The notes: a model not told the origin generated them from the sequence alone. Positions 18,020 through 27,201 are shown, counted from the stretch's first letter. The stretch is DNA of 64,000 nucleotides from an uncultured Elusimicrobia bacterium (GCA_945913025.1 CAMECJ010000002.1:147066-211065), one strand, 5' to 3'. A program made the numbers and translations.

Positions 18020-18757
18020 ATGACCTACGCTTTCAAAAATACTTATTTTTCCGCCGTTTCAGCCGTTTTGGCAAAAATAGAGCAGACCCAAATGCCTGCA
18101 TTGGAAGAAGCGGCGCGCCTGACTGCCGACGCTTTGGCAAACGACGGCATCATTCATACGTTTGGCTGCGGACACAGCGCCAGCGCAGCCGTCGAACCTT
18201 TTCACCGCAGCGGCTGTTTCGCCGCCGTAGATGCTATTTTGGATATTGGACTAATGTTCCACAACGGGGCCGCTTGCGCCACCGCGCTGGAAAGAACGGA
18301 AGGATATGCGGATACCGTTCTTATGCGCCATACGTTTCAGCCGCACGACATCCTTTTTATTTTTTCCAATTCCGGCCGAAACCCTGCGGGCGTAGACGCC
18401 GCTCTTTACGCCAAGAAAGCAGGCGTAAAAACCATTGCCGTTACAGCAGCGGGTGCACACGCAAACAGTTCTTCCCGCCATTCAAGCGGACTTTTATTAA
18501 AAGATGCAGCCGATTTAACGCTAGACAACTGCTGCTCCTCCAACGAAACCGCTTTAGAAACAGCCGGTGTTCAAACGGGGCCCGTTTCTACCGTCGCGGC
18601 TTCGTGCTTGTTTCACGCGGTGCTCGTACGCGCTGCAGAGTTGTTGGCGGAAAAAGGAGCGGAACTGCCCGTCTACAAAAGCAGCAACGCAGGAGGGGAC
18701 GCGCACAATGCCCGCCTGGAAGAAAAGTATCGGGGGAGGATTAAGCACTTAAAATGA
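18020..18757 (+). CDS. SIS-domain sugar-phosphate binding protein (UPF0309-like)
   Basis: This 245-residue cytosolic protein has one sugar isomerase (SIS) domain. FGCGHSASAA (~49-58) binds the phosphate, and FSNSGRNPAG and AVTAAGAH follow the SIS pattern. The length and the SSNETALETAG stretch fit the UPF0309 group, whose substrates are unclear (amino-sugar phosphates or related). The start codon directly follows a -10 box. The stop overlaps the next start (ATGA), coupling it to a membrane protein. Confidence 0.85.
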   Translation: MTYAFKNTYFSAVSAVLAKIEQTQMPALEEAARLTADALANDGIIHTFGCGHSASAAVEPFHRSGCFAAVDAILDIGLMFHNGAACATALERTEGYADTVLMRHTFQPHDILFIFSNSGRNPAGVDAALYAKKAGVKTIAVTAAGAHANSSSRHSSGLLLKDAADLTLDNCCSSNETALETAGVQTGPVSTVAASCLFHAVLVRAAELLAEKGAELPVYKSSNAGGDAHNARLEEKYRGRIKHLK

Positions 18758-19446
18758 TTTCCACATTGCGCGAAATTTTATTCCGGTTGGATCCGCACCG
18801 CCAAAGTTTTCTGTTTTTCAAATGGAACTTTTGGCGGGTTTTGTGCGTCGCGGCGGCCGTTTGGTGCGTATTTCAATGGCAGGGCGGGGGATTTATTAAA
18901 ACTTTGCAGGATAATATTTTTATTTATTTTCCCAATTACCTGATTCACGAATTTGCGCACAATATCGTCGGCAGAATTGCGTTTATGGGAGCCTATATGT
19001 TTTCCGGCTCCTGCGCGGGCGCCGCGCAGGAATGTTATCCCGTTGCCAGTTGGCTGACCACGCTGGCCGGAAACGGAGTGGAAACGCTGGTACCGACCCT
19101 CTGCATATTGTTTTTTCTGCAGCTGCAAGGAGGGCGTTTGGTACTGCCCCCGCTGTTGTATTGGTGCGGCACCACTTGGTACGACGCGGCGCGCTATGTG
19201 TCCGACGCGCGCGCCAGCAAATTGCCGCTGACCTCTTCCGATATGATGACAAACTACGCTCCGGGTACGGTTAAAGGAGATTGGCATTATATTTTACAAC
19301 CCATCGGACTGTTGGATTACGACCTGATCATCGGGCAAATTTTTTATGCCCTTGCGGCATTCTGTTTAGTAATGGCAATTTATTCGCTGTGGTATTATTG
19401 GACGCATAACGAGGAAATGCTGCTCAATACACATCGGGAATATTAA
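18754..19446 (+). CDS. Membrane protein with an HExxH motif
   Basis: This 230-residue protein has about four to five hydrophobic segments (~27-40, 60-80, 105-125, 185-215). HEFAH at 65-69 lies within a hydrophobic stretch (NYLIHEFAHNIVG), as in M50-type intramembrane zinc proteases. I do not see the second conserved LDG/NxxPxxxxDG segment that such enzymes normally have. It overlaps the SIS gene by four bases and so is co-translated. It could be a degenerate or new site-2-type protease, or an unrelated membrane protein. I do not recognise its family. Confidence 0.75.
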   Translation: MISTLREILFRLDPHRQSFLFFKWNFWRVLCVAAAVWCVFQWQGGGFIKTLQDNIFIYFPNYLIHEFAHNIVGRIAFMGAYMFSGSCAGAAQECYPVASWLTTLAGNGVETLVPTLCILFFLQLQGGRLVLPPLLYWCGTTWYDAARYVSDARASKLPLTSSDMMTNYAPGTVKGDWHYILQPIGLLDYDLIIGQIFYALAAFCLVMAIYSLWYYWTHNEEMLLNTHREY

Positions 19447-19458
19447 ATTTTCCGCCCG

Positions 19459-20061
19459 TTATTGTTTCACATAGGGTTTGATTGCCTTATACACTTTTTC
19501 CGCCACTTTTTCGTATCCGGCGGCATTGGGGTGAACCATATCGGATTTATACCGCCGGTCGTGGAAAATCCCTTTCAAAATCGCGGGCACAAAAACGGCT
19601 CCCTTTTCTTCAGCCAACCTTTGATACGCCTTGGTATATTCCCCCATTCCGGGGCCGCCCGTATCCACGATAACGGCCACCGCGCCCGCATTTTGCACCG
19701 CTTCCACCATTTGCGCTACGGCGCGCACGGCTTCTTCGCAAGACATTCCGCGCATATAATCATTCGCGCCAAATTCAATCAGCACGATATGCGGACGGTG
19801 TGCCAACACATCCGGCAGGCGGGTTGGAGCATTGACCGCCGTATCGCCGGATAAACCTAAATTTATAACGGGCCGTCCCAATTTTTTCGCCAATACGTCC
19901 GGATACGAAGCGCCTTTCGGCGCACCGTAACCGGCGGTTAAACTGTCCCCGAACGCCACGACGGCGGTATAGGGATTGTGCAGGTTTTTTATTTCGGGCG
20001 GAGTCTTCATAAAGTACCACGCGCAAACAATCAGCGCAGCAGGTAAAATCCATTTTTTCAT
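19459..20061 (-). CDS. GDSL/SGNH-type lipase or esterase (TesA-like)
   Basis: This 200-residue hydrolase is exported or membrane-anchored by one N-terminal hydrophobic segment (~4-18). SGNH blocks: GDSLTAGYG with Ser40, GLSGDT (Gly), FGAND (Asn100) and DMVHPN with Asp174/His177. The order and size match TesA-like arylesterases/lysophospholipases. The minus-strand TATAAT lies five bases before the ATG, with TGT in the extended position, and there is no ribosome site. Confidence 0.92.
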   Translation of the reverse strand: MKKWILPAALIVCAWYFMKTPPEIKNLHNPYTAVVAFGDSLTAGYGAPKGASYPDVLAKKLGRPVINLGLSGDTAVNAPTRLPDVLAHRPHIVLIEFGANDYMRGMSCEEAVRAVAQMVEAVQNAGAVAVIVDTGGPGMGEYTKAYQRLAEEKGAVFVPAILKGIFHDRRYKSDMVHPNAAGYEKVAEKVYKAIKPYVKQ

Positions 20062-20075
20062 AATTTATTATAACA
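20062..20075 (-). promoter_or_regulatory. Extended -10 abutting the esterase start
   Basis: Minus strand TGT TATAAT (20075-20067), five bases, then the ATG at 20061. Confidence 0.6.
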
Positions 20076-20107
20076 AAACAATCCGTACGCGCGCGAACGG
20101 AACGGGG

Positions 20108-20141
20108 TTGACTTTTTACGCTTTTATTATAGAATAAAAGT
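20108..20141 (+). promoter_or_regulatory. Promoter of cdd (leaderless)
   Basis: TTGACT (20108-20113), 16 bases, TAGAAT (20130-20135), six bases, ATG at 20142. This is the best complete -35/-10 match among the leaderless candidates. Confidence 0.75.
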
Positions 20142-20576
20142 ATGAACATGCCACTAACACCCAAAGAGCAGGAACAATTATTGGACGCGGCCCAACGGGC
20201 GCGCGAAAACTCCTATTCCCCCTACTCTAAGTTTAAAGTGGGGGCCGCCGTACTGACGGAAAACGGGGAAATTTTCTCCGGCACCAATATTGAAAACGCC
20301 TCATACGGCTTAACCGTCTGCGCCGAACGCAACGCCATTTTTGCCGCCGTAGGCGCGGGTAAACGCAAATTGCGCGCCTTGGCGCTTATTACCCAAAAAC
20401 TGCCGGATCTGGATTTCAACTCCCCTTGCGGCGCGTGCCGCCAAGTGATGAGCGAATTTCTTGCGCCCGATGCGCCTATTTATATGGCGGTGCTGGACGG
20501 AACCCGCCGCACCGTTTTTTGCAAACGCTTGGCGGAAATAATGCCGTTTCCGTTTGATAAATTTTCGGAAAAATAA
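20142..20576 (+). CDS. cdd: Cytidine deaminase
   Basis: Cdd converts cytidine and deoxycytidine to the uridine forms for pyrimidine salvage. The 144-residue protein has the zinc/proton-shuttle CAERNAIF and the zinc-binding PCGACRQVM, the homotetrameric Cdd layout. An alternative ATG two codons in is possible. It is followed after 33 bases by the aldose-epimerase-like gene, so it may be the first gene of the galactose cluster transcript. Confidence 0.96.
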   Translation: MNMPLTPKEQEQLLDAAQRARENSYSPYSKFKVGAAVLTENGEIFSGTNIENASYGLTVCAERNAIFAAVGAGKRKLRALALITQKLPDLDFNSPCGACRQVMSEFLAPDAPIYMAVLDGTRRTVFCKRLAEIMPFPFDKFSEK

Positions 20577-20609
20577 TATCCCGCGCCGCGCGGGAAAGGG
20601 AGACCCTGT

Positions 20610-21548
20610 ATGTCAAACGCGCAGTACAAAGGACTTGCCGCAAAAATTTTGGAAAACGATTTGTTAAAACTTACCTTCCTGCCCGATTACGGCTGCAAAC
20701 TGGCCAGTTTGCTTTCTAAAAAAACCGGACGGGAATTTTTATTCCAATCCGCCAAAGAAACCTTGGAAATACCGCCCTACGGCGCGCCCTTTTCCGCTTA
20801 CGATTCCAGCGGATTTGACGAAGTGTTTCCGTCTATAGACCAAGCCCCGTATCCGTACGGCCCGTGGAAAAACCTCCCCGTGCCGGACCACGGCGAAGTA
20901 TGGGCAATGCAATGGGAAAGTGCGTTTGCGGCGGACGGGAAAAGCGCAAAATCCGTCGTAAAAAGCGAACGCTTCCCGTATATTTTATCCCGTACGGCCA
21001 CGCTTGAAAACAACGCAATTTTATTTGAATACGAAGCCGAAAACACGGCGGACGAACCGTTTGAATTTATTTGGACGCCGCATTGTCTGCTGGCCTGCTC
21101 CCCCGCCACGCATCTTTTAATCCCCGACGGATTAACCCAAGTGATGACGGTGGAACACTCCACCAAACGGCTGGGACCGTGGGGCACTCTGCACACTTAT
21201 CCGCTGACGACCGACGTAAACGGCCGCCCCTTGGACCTTTCCGCCACGGAACCCATTTCCGCCCAAAACTGCGAAAAATTCTACTTTACCGCCCCCAACA
21301 CCGCCGGCTGGTGCGGCATAGAACACGCCGACACGGGCGAACAATTAATCTACGAATATCCCGCCGACAAAGTACCGTACTTGGGCGTATGGAAAACGCA
21401 GGGCGGCTACCGCGGGGATTACAACATCGCCTTGGAACCGTGTACGGGCGTGTATGACGACATATACGTTGCGCATAAAATCCGCCGCGCGTCTGCCATT
21501 CCCCCGCACGGCAAATATACTTGGACGCTAAAAATGACCGTCCGCTGA
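20610..21548 (+). CDS. Aldose 1-epimerase-like protein
   Basis: This 312-residue protein has the galactose-mutarotase β-sandwich pattern (LTFLPDYGCKLASLLSKKTGREFLF cited in parts; GFDEVFPSID; EFIWTPHCLLAC; LEPCTGVYDD). It differs from classical GalM and belongs to the broader aldose-epimerase-like group. GGGAGACC precedes the ATG. It lies 35 bases upstream of galK, suggesting it interconverts galactose anomers for the kinase. The substrate is inferred from position. Confidence 0.8.
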   Translation: MSNAQYKGLAAKILENDLLKLTFLPDYGCKLASLLSKKTGREFLFQSAKETLEIPPYGAPFSAYDSSGFDEVFPSIDQAPYPYGPWKNLPVPDHGEVWAMQWESAFAADGKSAKSVVKSERFPYILSRTATLENNAILFEYEAENTADEPFEFIWTPHCLLACSPATHLLIPDGLTQVMTVEHSTKRLGPWGTLHTYPLTTDVNGRPLDLSATEPISAQNCEKFYFTAPNTAGWCGIEHADTGEQLIYEYPADKVPYLGVWKTQGGYRGDYNIALEPCTGVYDDIYVAHKIRRASAIPPHGKYTWTLKMTVR

Positions 21549-21583
21549 TTTTTACACCGGATAAAACCGGAAGGAGATCCTTT

Positions 21584-22756
21584 ATGAACCAACAGGCCTT
21601 ACGCAGTAAATTTAATGAAGTCTTTCAAAAAGAAAAACTATATTTTTTCGCCCCGGGCCGCGTCAATCTTATCGGCGAACATACGGACTATAACGGCGGA
21701 CATGTTTTCCCGTGCGCGCTTTCGTTCGGCACGCATTGCGTGTTCTGCAAACGCGACGACGACAAAATCCGCCTGCACTCCTTAAACCTGCCGGAAAAAG
21801 GCATTATCGAAGCCGATTTAAACCATATTGAATACAAAAAAGAACAGGACTGGGCGAACTATCCCCTCGGTATGATTAAAACTATCCAAAACCACGGCTA
21901 CAAGCTGGATCACGGCTTTGAACTGTTATTTTGGGGCGATATTCCCAACGGTGCGGGGCTTTCGTCCTCGGCCTCTATTGAGCTTGCTACGGCGGTGGCG
22001 ATGAACAAAGCGTTTAACTTGCATATTCCGCAGGTGGAACTCGTCAAAATGGCGCAGGAAGACGAAAATAAATTCGTCGGGATGAACTGCGGGATTATGG
22101 ACCAGTTCGCAAGCGGTATGGGCAAAGAGGACCACGCCATTCTGCTGGACTGCAACACGCTGGATTATGAGTATGTGCCGCTGAACCTGCGCGGAGTGTC
22201 TATCGTCATCATCAACAGCAACAAAAAACACGCGCTTGTTACGTCCGAATATAACACACGGCGCAAAGAATGTGAACACGCCTTAAAAGAACTGCAACAA
22301 AAACTCCCCATTAAAGCTTTGGGTGAACTTACGATCGAACAATTTGAACAAAATAAACACCTGATTACAAGCGAAGTGGAACAACGCCGCGCCAAACACG
22401 CCGTGTATGAAAACCAACGCACGCTGCAAGCAGCCGCCGCGCTTAAAAAAGGCGATTTGGCGACGTTTGGCAAACTGATGAACCAGTCCCACGTTTCCCT
22501 GCGCGACGATTACGAAACGAGCGCACCGGAACTGGATCTTATTGCCGAAACAGCTTGGAGCGTAGAGGGCGTATTGGGTGCGCGCATTACGGGCGGCGGA
22601 TTCGGCGGCTGTTCGGTGGCCTTAGTCAAAGATGAAGCCGTCAAACCGTTAATGGACGCCGTGAACCGCATTTATCCACAGAAAACGGGGCTCAAGGCGG
22701 ATTTTTATATTGCATCTGCGGGCGGCCCTGCGCGCCAAATGGAAAAGAGATATTAA
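21584..22756 (+). CDS. galK: Galactokinase
   Basis: GalK makes galactose-1-phosphate from galactose and ATP, the first Leloir step. The 390 residues are of usual length. APGRVNLIGEHTDYNGG near the N-terminus is the galactokinase signature, followed by GAGLSSSAS (ATP loop) and GARITGGGFGG. AAGGAG precedes the ATG at 21584; the frame is open upstream but without a ribosome site. Confidence 0.97.
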   Translation: MNQQALRSKFNEVFQKEKLYFFAPGRVNLIGEHTDYNGGHVFPCALSFGTHCVFCKRDDDKIRLHSLNLPEKGIIEADLNHIEYKKEQDWANYPLGMIKTIQNHGYKLDHGFELLFWGDIPNGAGLSSSASIELATAVAMNKAFNLHIPQVELVKMAQEDENKFVGMNCGIMDQFASGMGKEDHAILLDCNTLDYEYVPLNLRGVSIVIINSNKKHALVTSEYNTRRKECEHALKELQQKLPIKALGELTIEQFEQNKHLITSEVEQRRAKHAVYENQRTLQAAAALKKGDLATFGKLMNQSHVSLRDDYETSAPELDLIAETAWSVEGVLGARITGGGFGGCSVALVKDEAVKPLMDAVNRIYPQKTGLKADFYIASAGGPARQMEKRY

Positions 22757-22782
22757 GTCGCTGTTAAGTTGCCCGAATTTTT

Positions 22783-22929
22783 ACGAAGTAAACTAATATT
22801 TCTTTTAAATTTGGAACACAGAATACCACAATATGACGTAATATGATTTACTGTAAATAATATACGAAGCACACTAATATTCCTTTCAAATTTGGAACAT
22901 AGAATGCCACAATAGGACGTAATATGATT
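22783..22929. repeat. Two-copy tandem repeat between galK and galE
   Basis: Copies at 22783-22848 and 22864-22929, 81 bases apart and about 90% identical. Both hold AAATTTGGAACA and GACGTAATATGATT. No gene is supported in 22757-23072; the rest holds the galE leader. Confidence 0.8.
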
Positions 22930-23072
22930 TTTCAGATTTGAGGGATTTTTTCGCCGCAAGTTTGGCCGCGGCGTAATGGCAGTTACGTAAGGCCAAAGTC
23001 GGTGAAAAAATCCCCAAATATGGAAAATTGTTTATCGGATTTTATAGAAGATAAGAACAGGAGTTTTACAAA

Positions 23073-24047
23073 ATGAAGAATATTTTAGTAATAGGCGGAG
23101 CCGGCTACATCGGCTCCCACACCGTCAAAATGCTGGCCGAAAAGGGCTACAATCCCGTCGTGTTTGACAACCTTTCCAAAGGCCACCGCGAAGCCGTAAA
23201 AAACTATCCCTTTGAACTGGGCGATTTGGGCGACAAAGCGCGCCTTGCCGAAGTTTTCAAAAAACATCACATTGAAGCCGTCATGCACTTTGCAGCGTTT
23301 ATTGAAGTAGGCGAAAGCGTCAAAGAGCCGTCCAAATACTACCACAACAACGTCGCCAAGGTGCTAAATCTATTGGACGCTATGGTGGAAAACAACGTTA
23401 AATACTTTGTATTCTCCTCCACAGCCGCCACGTTCGGCGAACCCGTCAAAGAAAAAATCGACGAAACCCACCCCCAACTGCCCATTAACCCGTACGGCAA
23501 CACCAAACTAATGGTGGAAAAAATGCTGGAAGATTTTGATACGGCCTACGGTTTAAAATCCACCGCCTTACGCTACTTTAACGCCAGCGGCGCGGACGAT
23601 TCGGGCGACATTGGCGAATCGCACACGCCGGAAACGCATTTAATCCCCATCGTCCTGCAAGCGGCCGCAGGGAAACGCCCGTCCATTAAAATGTTCGGGA
23701 GCGACTACCCCACCCCCGACGGCACCTGCGTGCGCGATTACGTGCACGTCAACGATTTGGCGCGCGCGCATATCTTGGCTTTAGAAAAAATGTTTAAAGA
23801 TAACGTAAGCGAACGCTTTAACCTGGGCAGCGGAAACGGCTTTTCCGTGGCCGAACTCGTTAACGAAGCCAAAAAAATTACGGGAATTGATTTTAAAGTG
23901 GAAACCGCGCCGCGCCGCGCGGGAGACCCTGCCGTACTGGTGGCGGACAGCACTAAAGCGCAAAACGTATTGGGTTGGAAGCCAGAATATAACCTCACGC
24001 GCATTATTGAAACGGCGTGGAATTGGGAACAACACCGCAAATTTTAG
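23073..24047 (+). CDS. galE: UDP-glucose 4-epimerase
   Basis: GalE interconverts UDP-galactose and UDP-glucose. The 324-residue SDR enzyme starts with the NAD-binding GGAGYIGSH, has the catalytic Ser-Ser-Thr (FSSTAATFGEP), the YGNTKLMVE Tyr/Lys pair and the GDGTCVRDYVHVNDLA-type region (GTCVRDYVHVNDLARAH in part). CAGGAG precedes the ATG. The gene is separated from galK by a 316-base gap and may have its own promoter. Confidence 0.97.
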   Translation: MKNILVIGGAGYIGSHTVKMLAEKGYNPVVFDNLSKGHREAVKNYPFELGDLGDKARLAEVFKKHHIEAVMHFAAFIEVGESVKEPSKYYHNNVAKVLNLLDAMVENNVKYFVFSSTAATFGEPVKEKIDETHPQLPINPYGNTKLMVEKMLEDFDTAYGLKSTALRYFNASGADDSGDIGESHTPETHLIPIVLQAAAGKRPSIKMFGSDYPTPDGTCVRDYVHVNDLARAHILALEKMFKDNVSERFNLGSGNGFSVAELVNEAKKITGIDFKVETAPRRAGDPAVLVADSTKAQNVLGWKPEYNLTRIIETAWNWEQHRKF

Positions 24048-24055
24048 GGGAAAAT

Positions 24056-25561
24056 ATGGATATTAATCTACTGATTGACCAGTTGGTTTCTTACGCCGTG
24101 AACGAAAAACTCCTGCCCGCGCGCGACCGCGCCTGGGCCGTCAACCGTCTATTGGAAATTTTGCACTTGTCCGACTATACCCCCAGCGGGTTTAAAGGCC
24201 AAACGCCCGCGTATCCGTGCGAAATTTTAAAAAACATCTGCGACTGGGCCGCCAAACAAGGCCTTATTTCGCCCGACACCGTCACCCAGCGGGATTTGTT
24301 TGACACCAAACTGATGGGCGTATTTGCTGCGCGCCCGTCCGAAGTAACAGGCGAATTTTTCCGCATCCATAAAAAATCCCCCAAAACGGCCACAGACAAA
24401 TTTTATCACGACGCGCGCGCCCTCGACTACATCCGCACGGAACGCGTCGCCAAAAACTTGGCGTGGAAAGCCCGCACCCCGTACGGAAATTTGGACGTTA
24501 CCATCAATATGTCCAAACCGGAAAAGGACCCGAAAGACATCGCCGCCGCGCTCAGCGTCAAAGCGTCCTCTTACCCGTCGTGCCTTTTATGCAAAGAAAA
24601 CGAAGGCTACGCCGGACGCATTAACCACCCCGCGCGCCAAAACCTGCGCCTCGTGCCGCTTGATTTGTTAAAAGACGGCGAACCGTGGTATTTGCAGTAT
24701 TCCCCCTATGTGTATTACAACGAGCACTGCATTTTCCTTTCCGGCAAGCACGAGCCGATGAAACTTACCAAAAAAAGTTTTGCGCGGCTGCTTAACTTTG
24801 TGGATTTTCTGCCGCATTATTTTATCGGCTCCAACGCCGATCTGCCGATTGTGGGCGGTTCCATTTTAACGCACGACCATTTCCAAGGAGGCCGATATGT
24901 GTTCGCTATGGAAAAAGCCCCTGTGGAAACCGCATTCAAAATGGCGAAATTCCCGCGCGTGAAAGCCGGCCTCGTCAAATGGCCGATGAGCGTCATCCGC
25001 TTAAACGGAAGCAAGAAAGATTTGATAGAAACCGCGGATTATATCCTTAAAAAATGGCGCGCTTACAGCGACCCGAAAGCGGATATTTTAGCCAAAACAA
25101 ACGATACACCGCACAACACGGTAACGCCGATTGCCCGGCGGCGCGGCAAAGCGTTCGAGCTGGACTTGGTGCTCCGCAACAACCGCACGACGGAAGAATT
25201 TCCGCTCGGCATTTTCCACCCGCACGCGGAAGTGCACCATATTAAAAAGGAGAACATCGGCCTTATCGAAGTGATGGGACTCGCCGTTTTACCCGCGCGG
25301 CTTGCTAAGGAACTGGCGGACCTCGCGCCGCTGCTTATTAAAAAAGATATGGCGGCCATACGCAAGAGCGAAACGCTTAAAAAACACGCGGACTGGGCAG
25401 AGGAACTGCTTCACAAGCATACGTTTACCAAGGATAACGCCGACGGAATCTTGCGTGCGGAGGTAGGCAAAGTATTCGCCAAAGTATTGGAATACGCGGG
25501 CGTTTACAAACGCACGCCCGAAGGCAAAGAAGCGTTTGGAAGGTTTATTAAAAAGTTGTAA
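24056..25561 (+). CDS. galT: UDP-glucose-hexose-1-phosphate uridylyltransferase, type 2
   Basis: GalT swaps uridylyl between UDP-glucose and galactose-1-phosphate. At 501 residues it belongs to the longer type 2 family best known from Firmicutes, not the ~350-residue E. coli type. Visible blocks include LTHDHFQGGRY and FHPHAEVHHIKKENIGLIEVMG (cited in part). The ATG at 24056 lies eight bases after galE. It completes epimerase-galK-galE-galT. The type 2 form in a Gram-negative hints at past transfer. Confidence 0.96.
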   Translation: MDINLLIDQLVSYAVNEKLLPARDRAWAVNRLLEILHLSDYTPSGFKGQTPAYPCEILKNICDWAAKQGLISPDTVTQRDLFDTKLMGVFAARPSEVTGEFFRIHKKSPKTATDKFYHDARALDYIRTERVAKNLAWKARTPYGNLDVTINMSKPEKDPKDIAAALSVKASSYPSCLLCKENEGYAGRINHPARQNLRLVPLDLLKDGEPWYLQYSPYVYYNEHCIFLSGKHEPMKLTKKSFARLLNFVDFLPHYFIGSNADLPIVGGSILTHDHFQGGRYVFAMEKAPVETAFKMAKFPRVKAGLVKWPMSVIRLNGSKKDLIETADYILKKWRAYSDPKADILAKTNDTPHNTVTPIARRRGKAFELDLVLRNNRTTEEFPLGIFHPHAEVHHIKKENIGLIEVMGLAVLPARLAKELADLAPLLIKKDMAAIRKSETLKKHADWAEELLHKHTFTKDNADGILRAEVGKVFAKVLEYAGVYKRTPEGKEAFGRFIKKL

Positions 25562-25569
25562 GAATGAGC

Positions 25570-25602
25570 GGAAATCCCCAAGTATGTAACTTGGGGATTT
25601 CC
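25570..25602. terminator. Bidirectional terminator after galT
   Basis: GGAAATCCCCAAGT / ACTTGGGGATTTCC, a 14-bp perfect stem with a 5-base loop. Confidence 0.9.
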
Positions 25603-25634
25603 GTAATATACAAAACAAAGATATAAGCAATTCT

Positions 25635-26222
25635 TTACTGTGCGATATCACACGAAGAGGACCCGCACAAGTTTTTACACAGCTTATTCCCAAAATCCTT
25701 ATTTCCCGAACATACAAGACGGAAAGTACTATCATCTTCTACAGCAAGCGCCAAGAGATAATCAGCCGCACCAACATCCCAATTAGAAGTTTTAGGTATA
25801 ATAAAAATTCCGCCAAGCCCTAAAATAAACTGAAAGTTTTGACTTTCCGCTCTCATTCCATCCGCATCCACAACAGATGCTCCCGCCCCCTCAAACCAAG
25901 CCTCTGTTAGTTCTGCATTGGTCAAAGATGCCCCCTCCAAGTTAGTTATCGTTATATTCTGCTTTACTTTATGTAATACCGTATACACTTCCGTCAAACG
26001 GCTTTTTTCTACCGCCACCTGATACTGCGGCAGCGCCACCGCCGACAATATGCCGATAATTAATACGACGACTAAAAGTTCTATTAAGGTAAAGCCTTTT
26101 GCCTTGCTGTCATTCCGGCCATGGAGCCGGAATCCAGGCTGTTTATTAGGTGTTGTTCTCGTTTGATATGGATGCTGAAACGGCGACCCGCAGGGTTTCA
26201 GCATAGCGACATTTTTATACAT
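25635..26222 (-). CDS. Type IV pilin-like protein, unit 4, long repeat-derived leader
   Basis: This 195-residue prepilin has its FTLIELL cut site only after a 43-residue leader. The leader begins MYKNVAMLK and is encoded by two palindromic repeats (ATGCTGAAAC.../...GTTTCAGCAT and GGATTCCGG...CCGGAATGAC). A GGGGGGA ribosome site precedes the ATG at 26222, and the start is shared with unit 5. Glu5 and the helix are intact. The head is long with four Cys near the end (SSCDIAQ tail). Its T-tract promoter is at 26387-26414. It may need an unusual prepilin-peptidase tolerance, or may start internally at Met7. Confidence 0.87.
   Translation of the reverse strand: MYKNVAMLKPCGSPFQHPYQTRTTPNKQPGFRLHGRNDSKAKGFTLIELLVVVLIIGILSAVALPQYQVAVEKSRLTEVYTVLHKVKQNITITNLEGASLTNAELTEAWFEGAGASVVDADGMRAESQNFQFILGLGGIFIIPKTSNWDVGAADYLLALAVEDDSTFRLVCSGNKDFGNKLCKNLCGSSSCDIAQ
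26130..26222. repeat. Palindromic repeat pair inside the pilin unit 4 leader
   Basis: An imperfect hairpin around ATGCTGAAAC / GTTTCAGCAT (~26169-26206) and a second, CCGGAATCC-type one (~26114-26140). The same pair occurs at the matching place in unit 5. Confidence 0.7.
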
Positions 26223-26386
26223 AGGAAATATCCCCCCCTTATTATGTTTTGGCGGCTTTCTCGTTGCATTGAGTCATTCCCGAGGGTTGTAATCGGGAAT
26301 CTGCCTTGTTCTAAGGAGTAGCTCCCCGACAAAAACATTCGGGGCTGACGCAATCAAAATAAACCGCCAAACCTTCAATTATCCCC

Positions 26387-26414
26387 ATGTTATCAAAAAA
26401 AAAAAACGGGTCAA
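26387..26414 (-). promoter_or_regulatory. T-tract promoter of pilin unit 4
   Basis: Minus strand TTGACC (26414-26409), CG, twelve T, GA, TAACAT (26392-26387), spacing 16. Confidence 0.7.
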
Positions 26415-26486
26415 GGCCTTTACATTTTGCTCAAAAAATTATAGAACAAAATATAGAACAATATAAAAAGTTTAAAGGAGCGCGGT

Positions 26487-27095
26487 ATGAAAGCCCTTCA
26501 CCCCAAACAAGAAGAATTGTTGGAAATTTTGAAAACGAACATCTCGGACCCGCTGACGATGGAAGAACTGGCCGACCGCTTAAACGTAAGCGGCAAAAGC
26601 GTGGTGTTCCACCATATCAAACAGTTGGAAAAGAAAGGCTACCTAAAACGCAACCCCGCCAATCCGCGCGATTATATTATTTTGAAAGATCCGGAGCGCA
26701 ACGTCATTTATCTTAAAATGTACGGTATGGCCAAATGCGGGCCGGAAGGAACGATTTTAGACGGAGAGCCGACGCGCATCGTACCGGTGGACCCGAGTAT
26801 GGTGTATTTTCCCGCGTGCAAAGGGTTTATGGTGGAAGCCAAGGGCGATTCTATGGAACGCTTAATCGCGCCGCACGACTGGCTGATTGTGGAACAAAGC
26901 CGCCAGCCGAAAAATAAAGACGTGGTGGTCTGCGTCAACAACGGTGAAGTAATGGTTAAACGGTTTACGCAAGACGGGGAAAACGTAATTTTGCAATCCG
27001 AAAACCCCGCCTATACTCCCATCGTGGCGGACAAAACGTCTTTCCACGTGGAAGGGATTGTGCGAAGCATCATTAAACGCAGTTTTAATTGCTAG
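26487..27095 (+). CDS. LexA-like S24-family repressor
   Basis: This 202-residue repressor-protease has an N-terminal winged helix (~8-55, LTMEELADRLNVSGKSVVFHH) like LexA. The self-cleavage linker carries Cys84-Gly85 (MAKCGPEG) instead of the usual Ala-Gly; Cys-Gly is the site used by UmuD. The peptidase dyad is Ser122 (GDSM) and Lys158 (VMVKRF). Length is as for LexA. AAAGGAG precedes the ATG. The neighbouring ogt gene fits a DNA-damage theme. It may be the host LexA or a second S24 regulator. Confidence 0.88.
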   Translation: MKALHPKQEELLEILKTNISDPLTMEELADRLNVSGKSVVFHHIKQLEKKGYLKRNPANPRDYIILKDPERNVIYLKMYGMAKCGPEGTILDGEPTRIVPVDPSMVYFPACKGFMVEAKGDSMERLIAPHDWLIVEQSRQPKNKDVVVCVNNGEVMVKRFTQDGENVILQSENPAYTPIVADKTSFHVEGIVRSIIKRSFNC

Positions 27096-27144
27096 ATCCT
27101 GCCGTCCCGGGCGCCGAAACCTGGGGCGATTAGTCGTAACCTCA

Positions 27145-27180
27145 CAAGGGCCGTTCTTGCTGGAACGGCCCTTGCAAAAA
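27145..27180 (+). terminator. Terminator after the LexA-like gene
   Basis: CAAGGGCCGTTC / GAACGGCCCTTG, a 12-bp stem. The tail is A-rich rather than T-rich on the plus strand, so termination efficiency is uncertain. Confidence 0.6.
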
Positions 27181-27201
27181 ATTAAATTTCTCCGGCAGAA
27201 T

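Noticed and set aside
22753..22959. 68-codon minus-strand frame with an internal peptide repeat
   Set aside because: The peptide repeat simply mirrors the 81-base DNA tandem repeat; no start signal.
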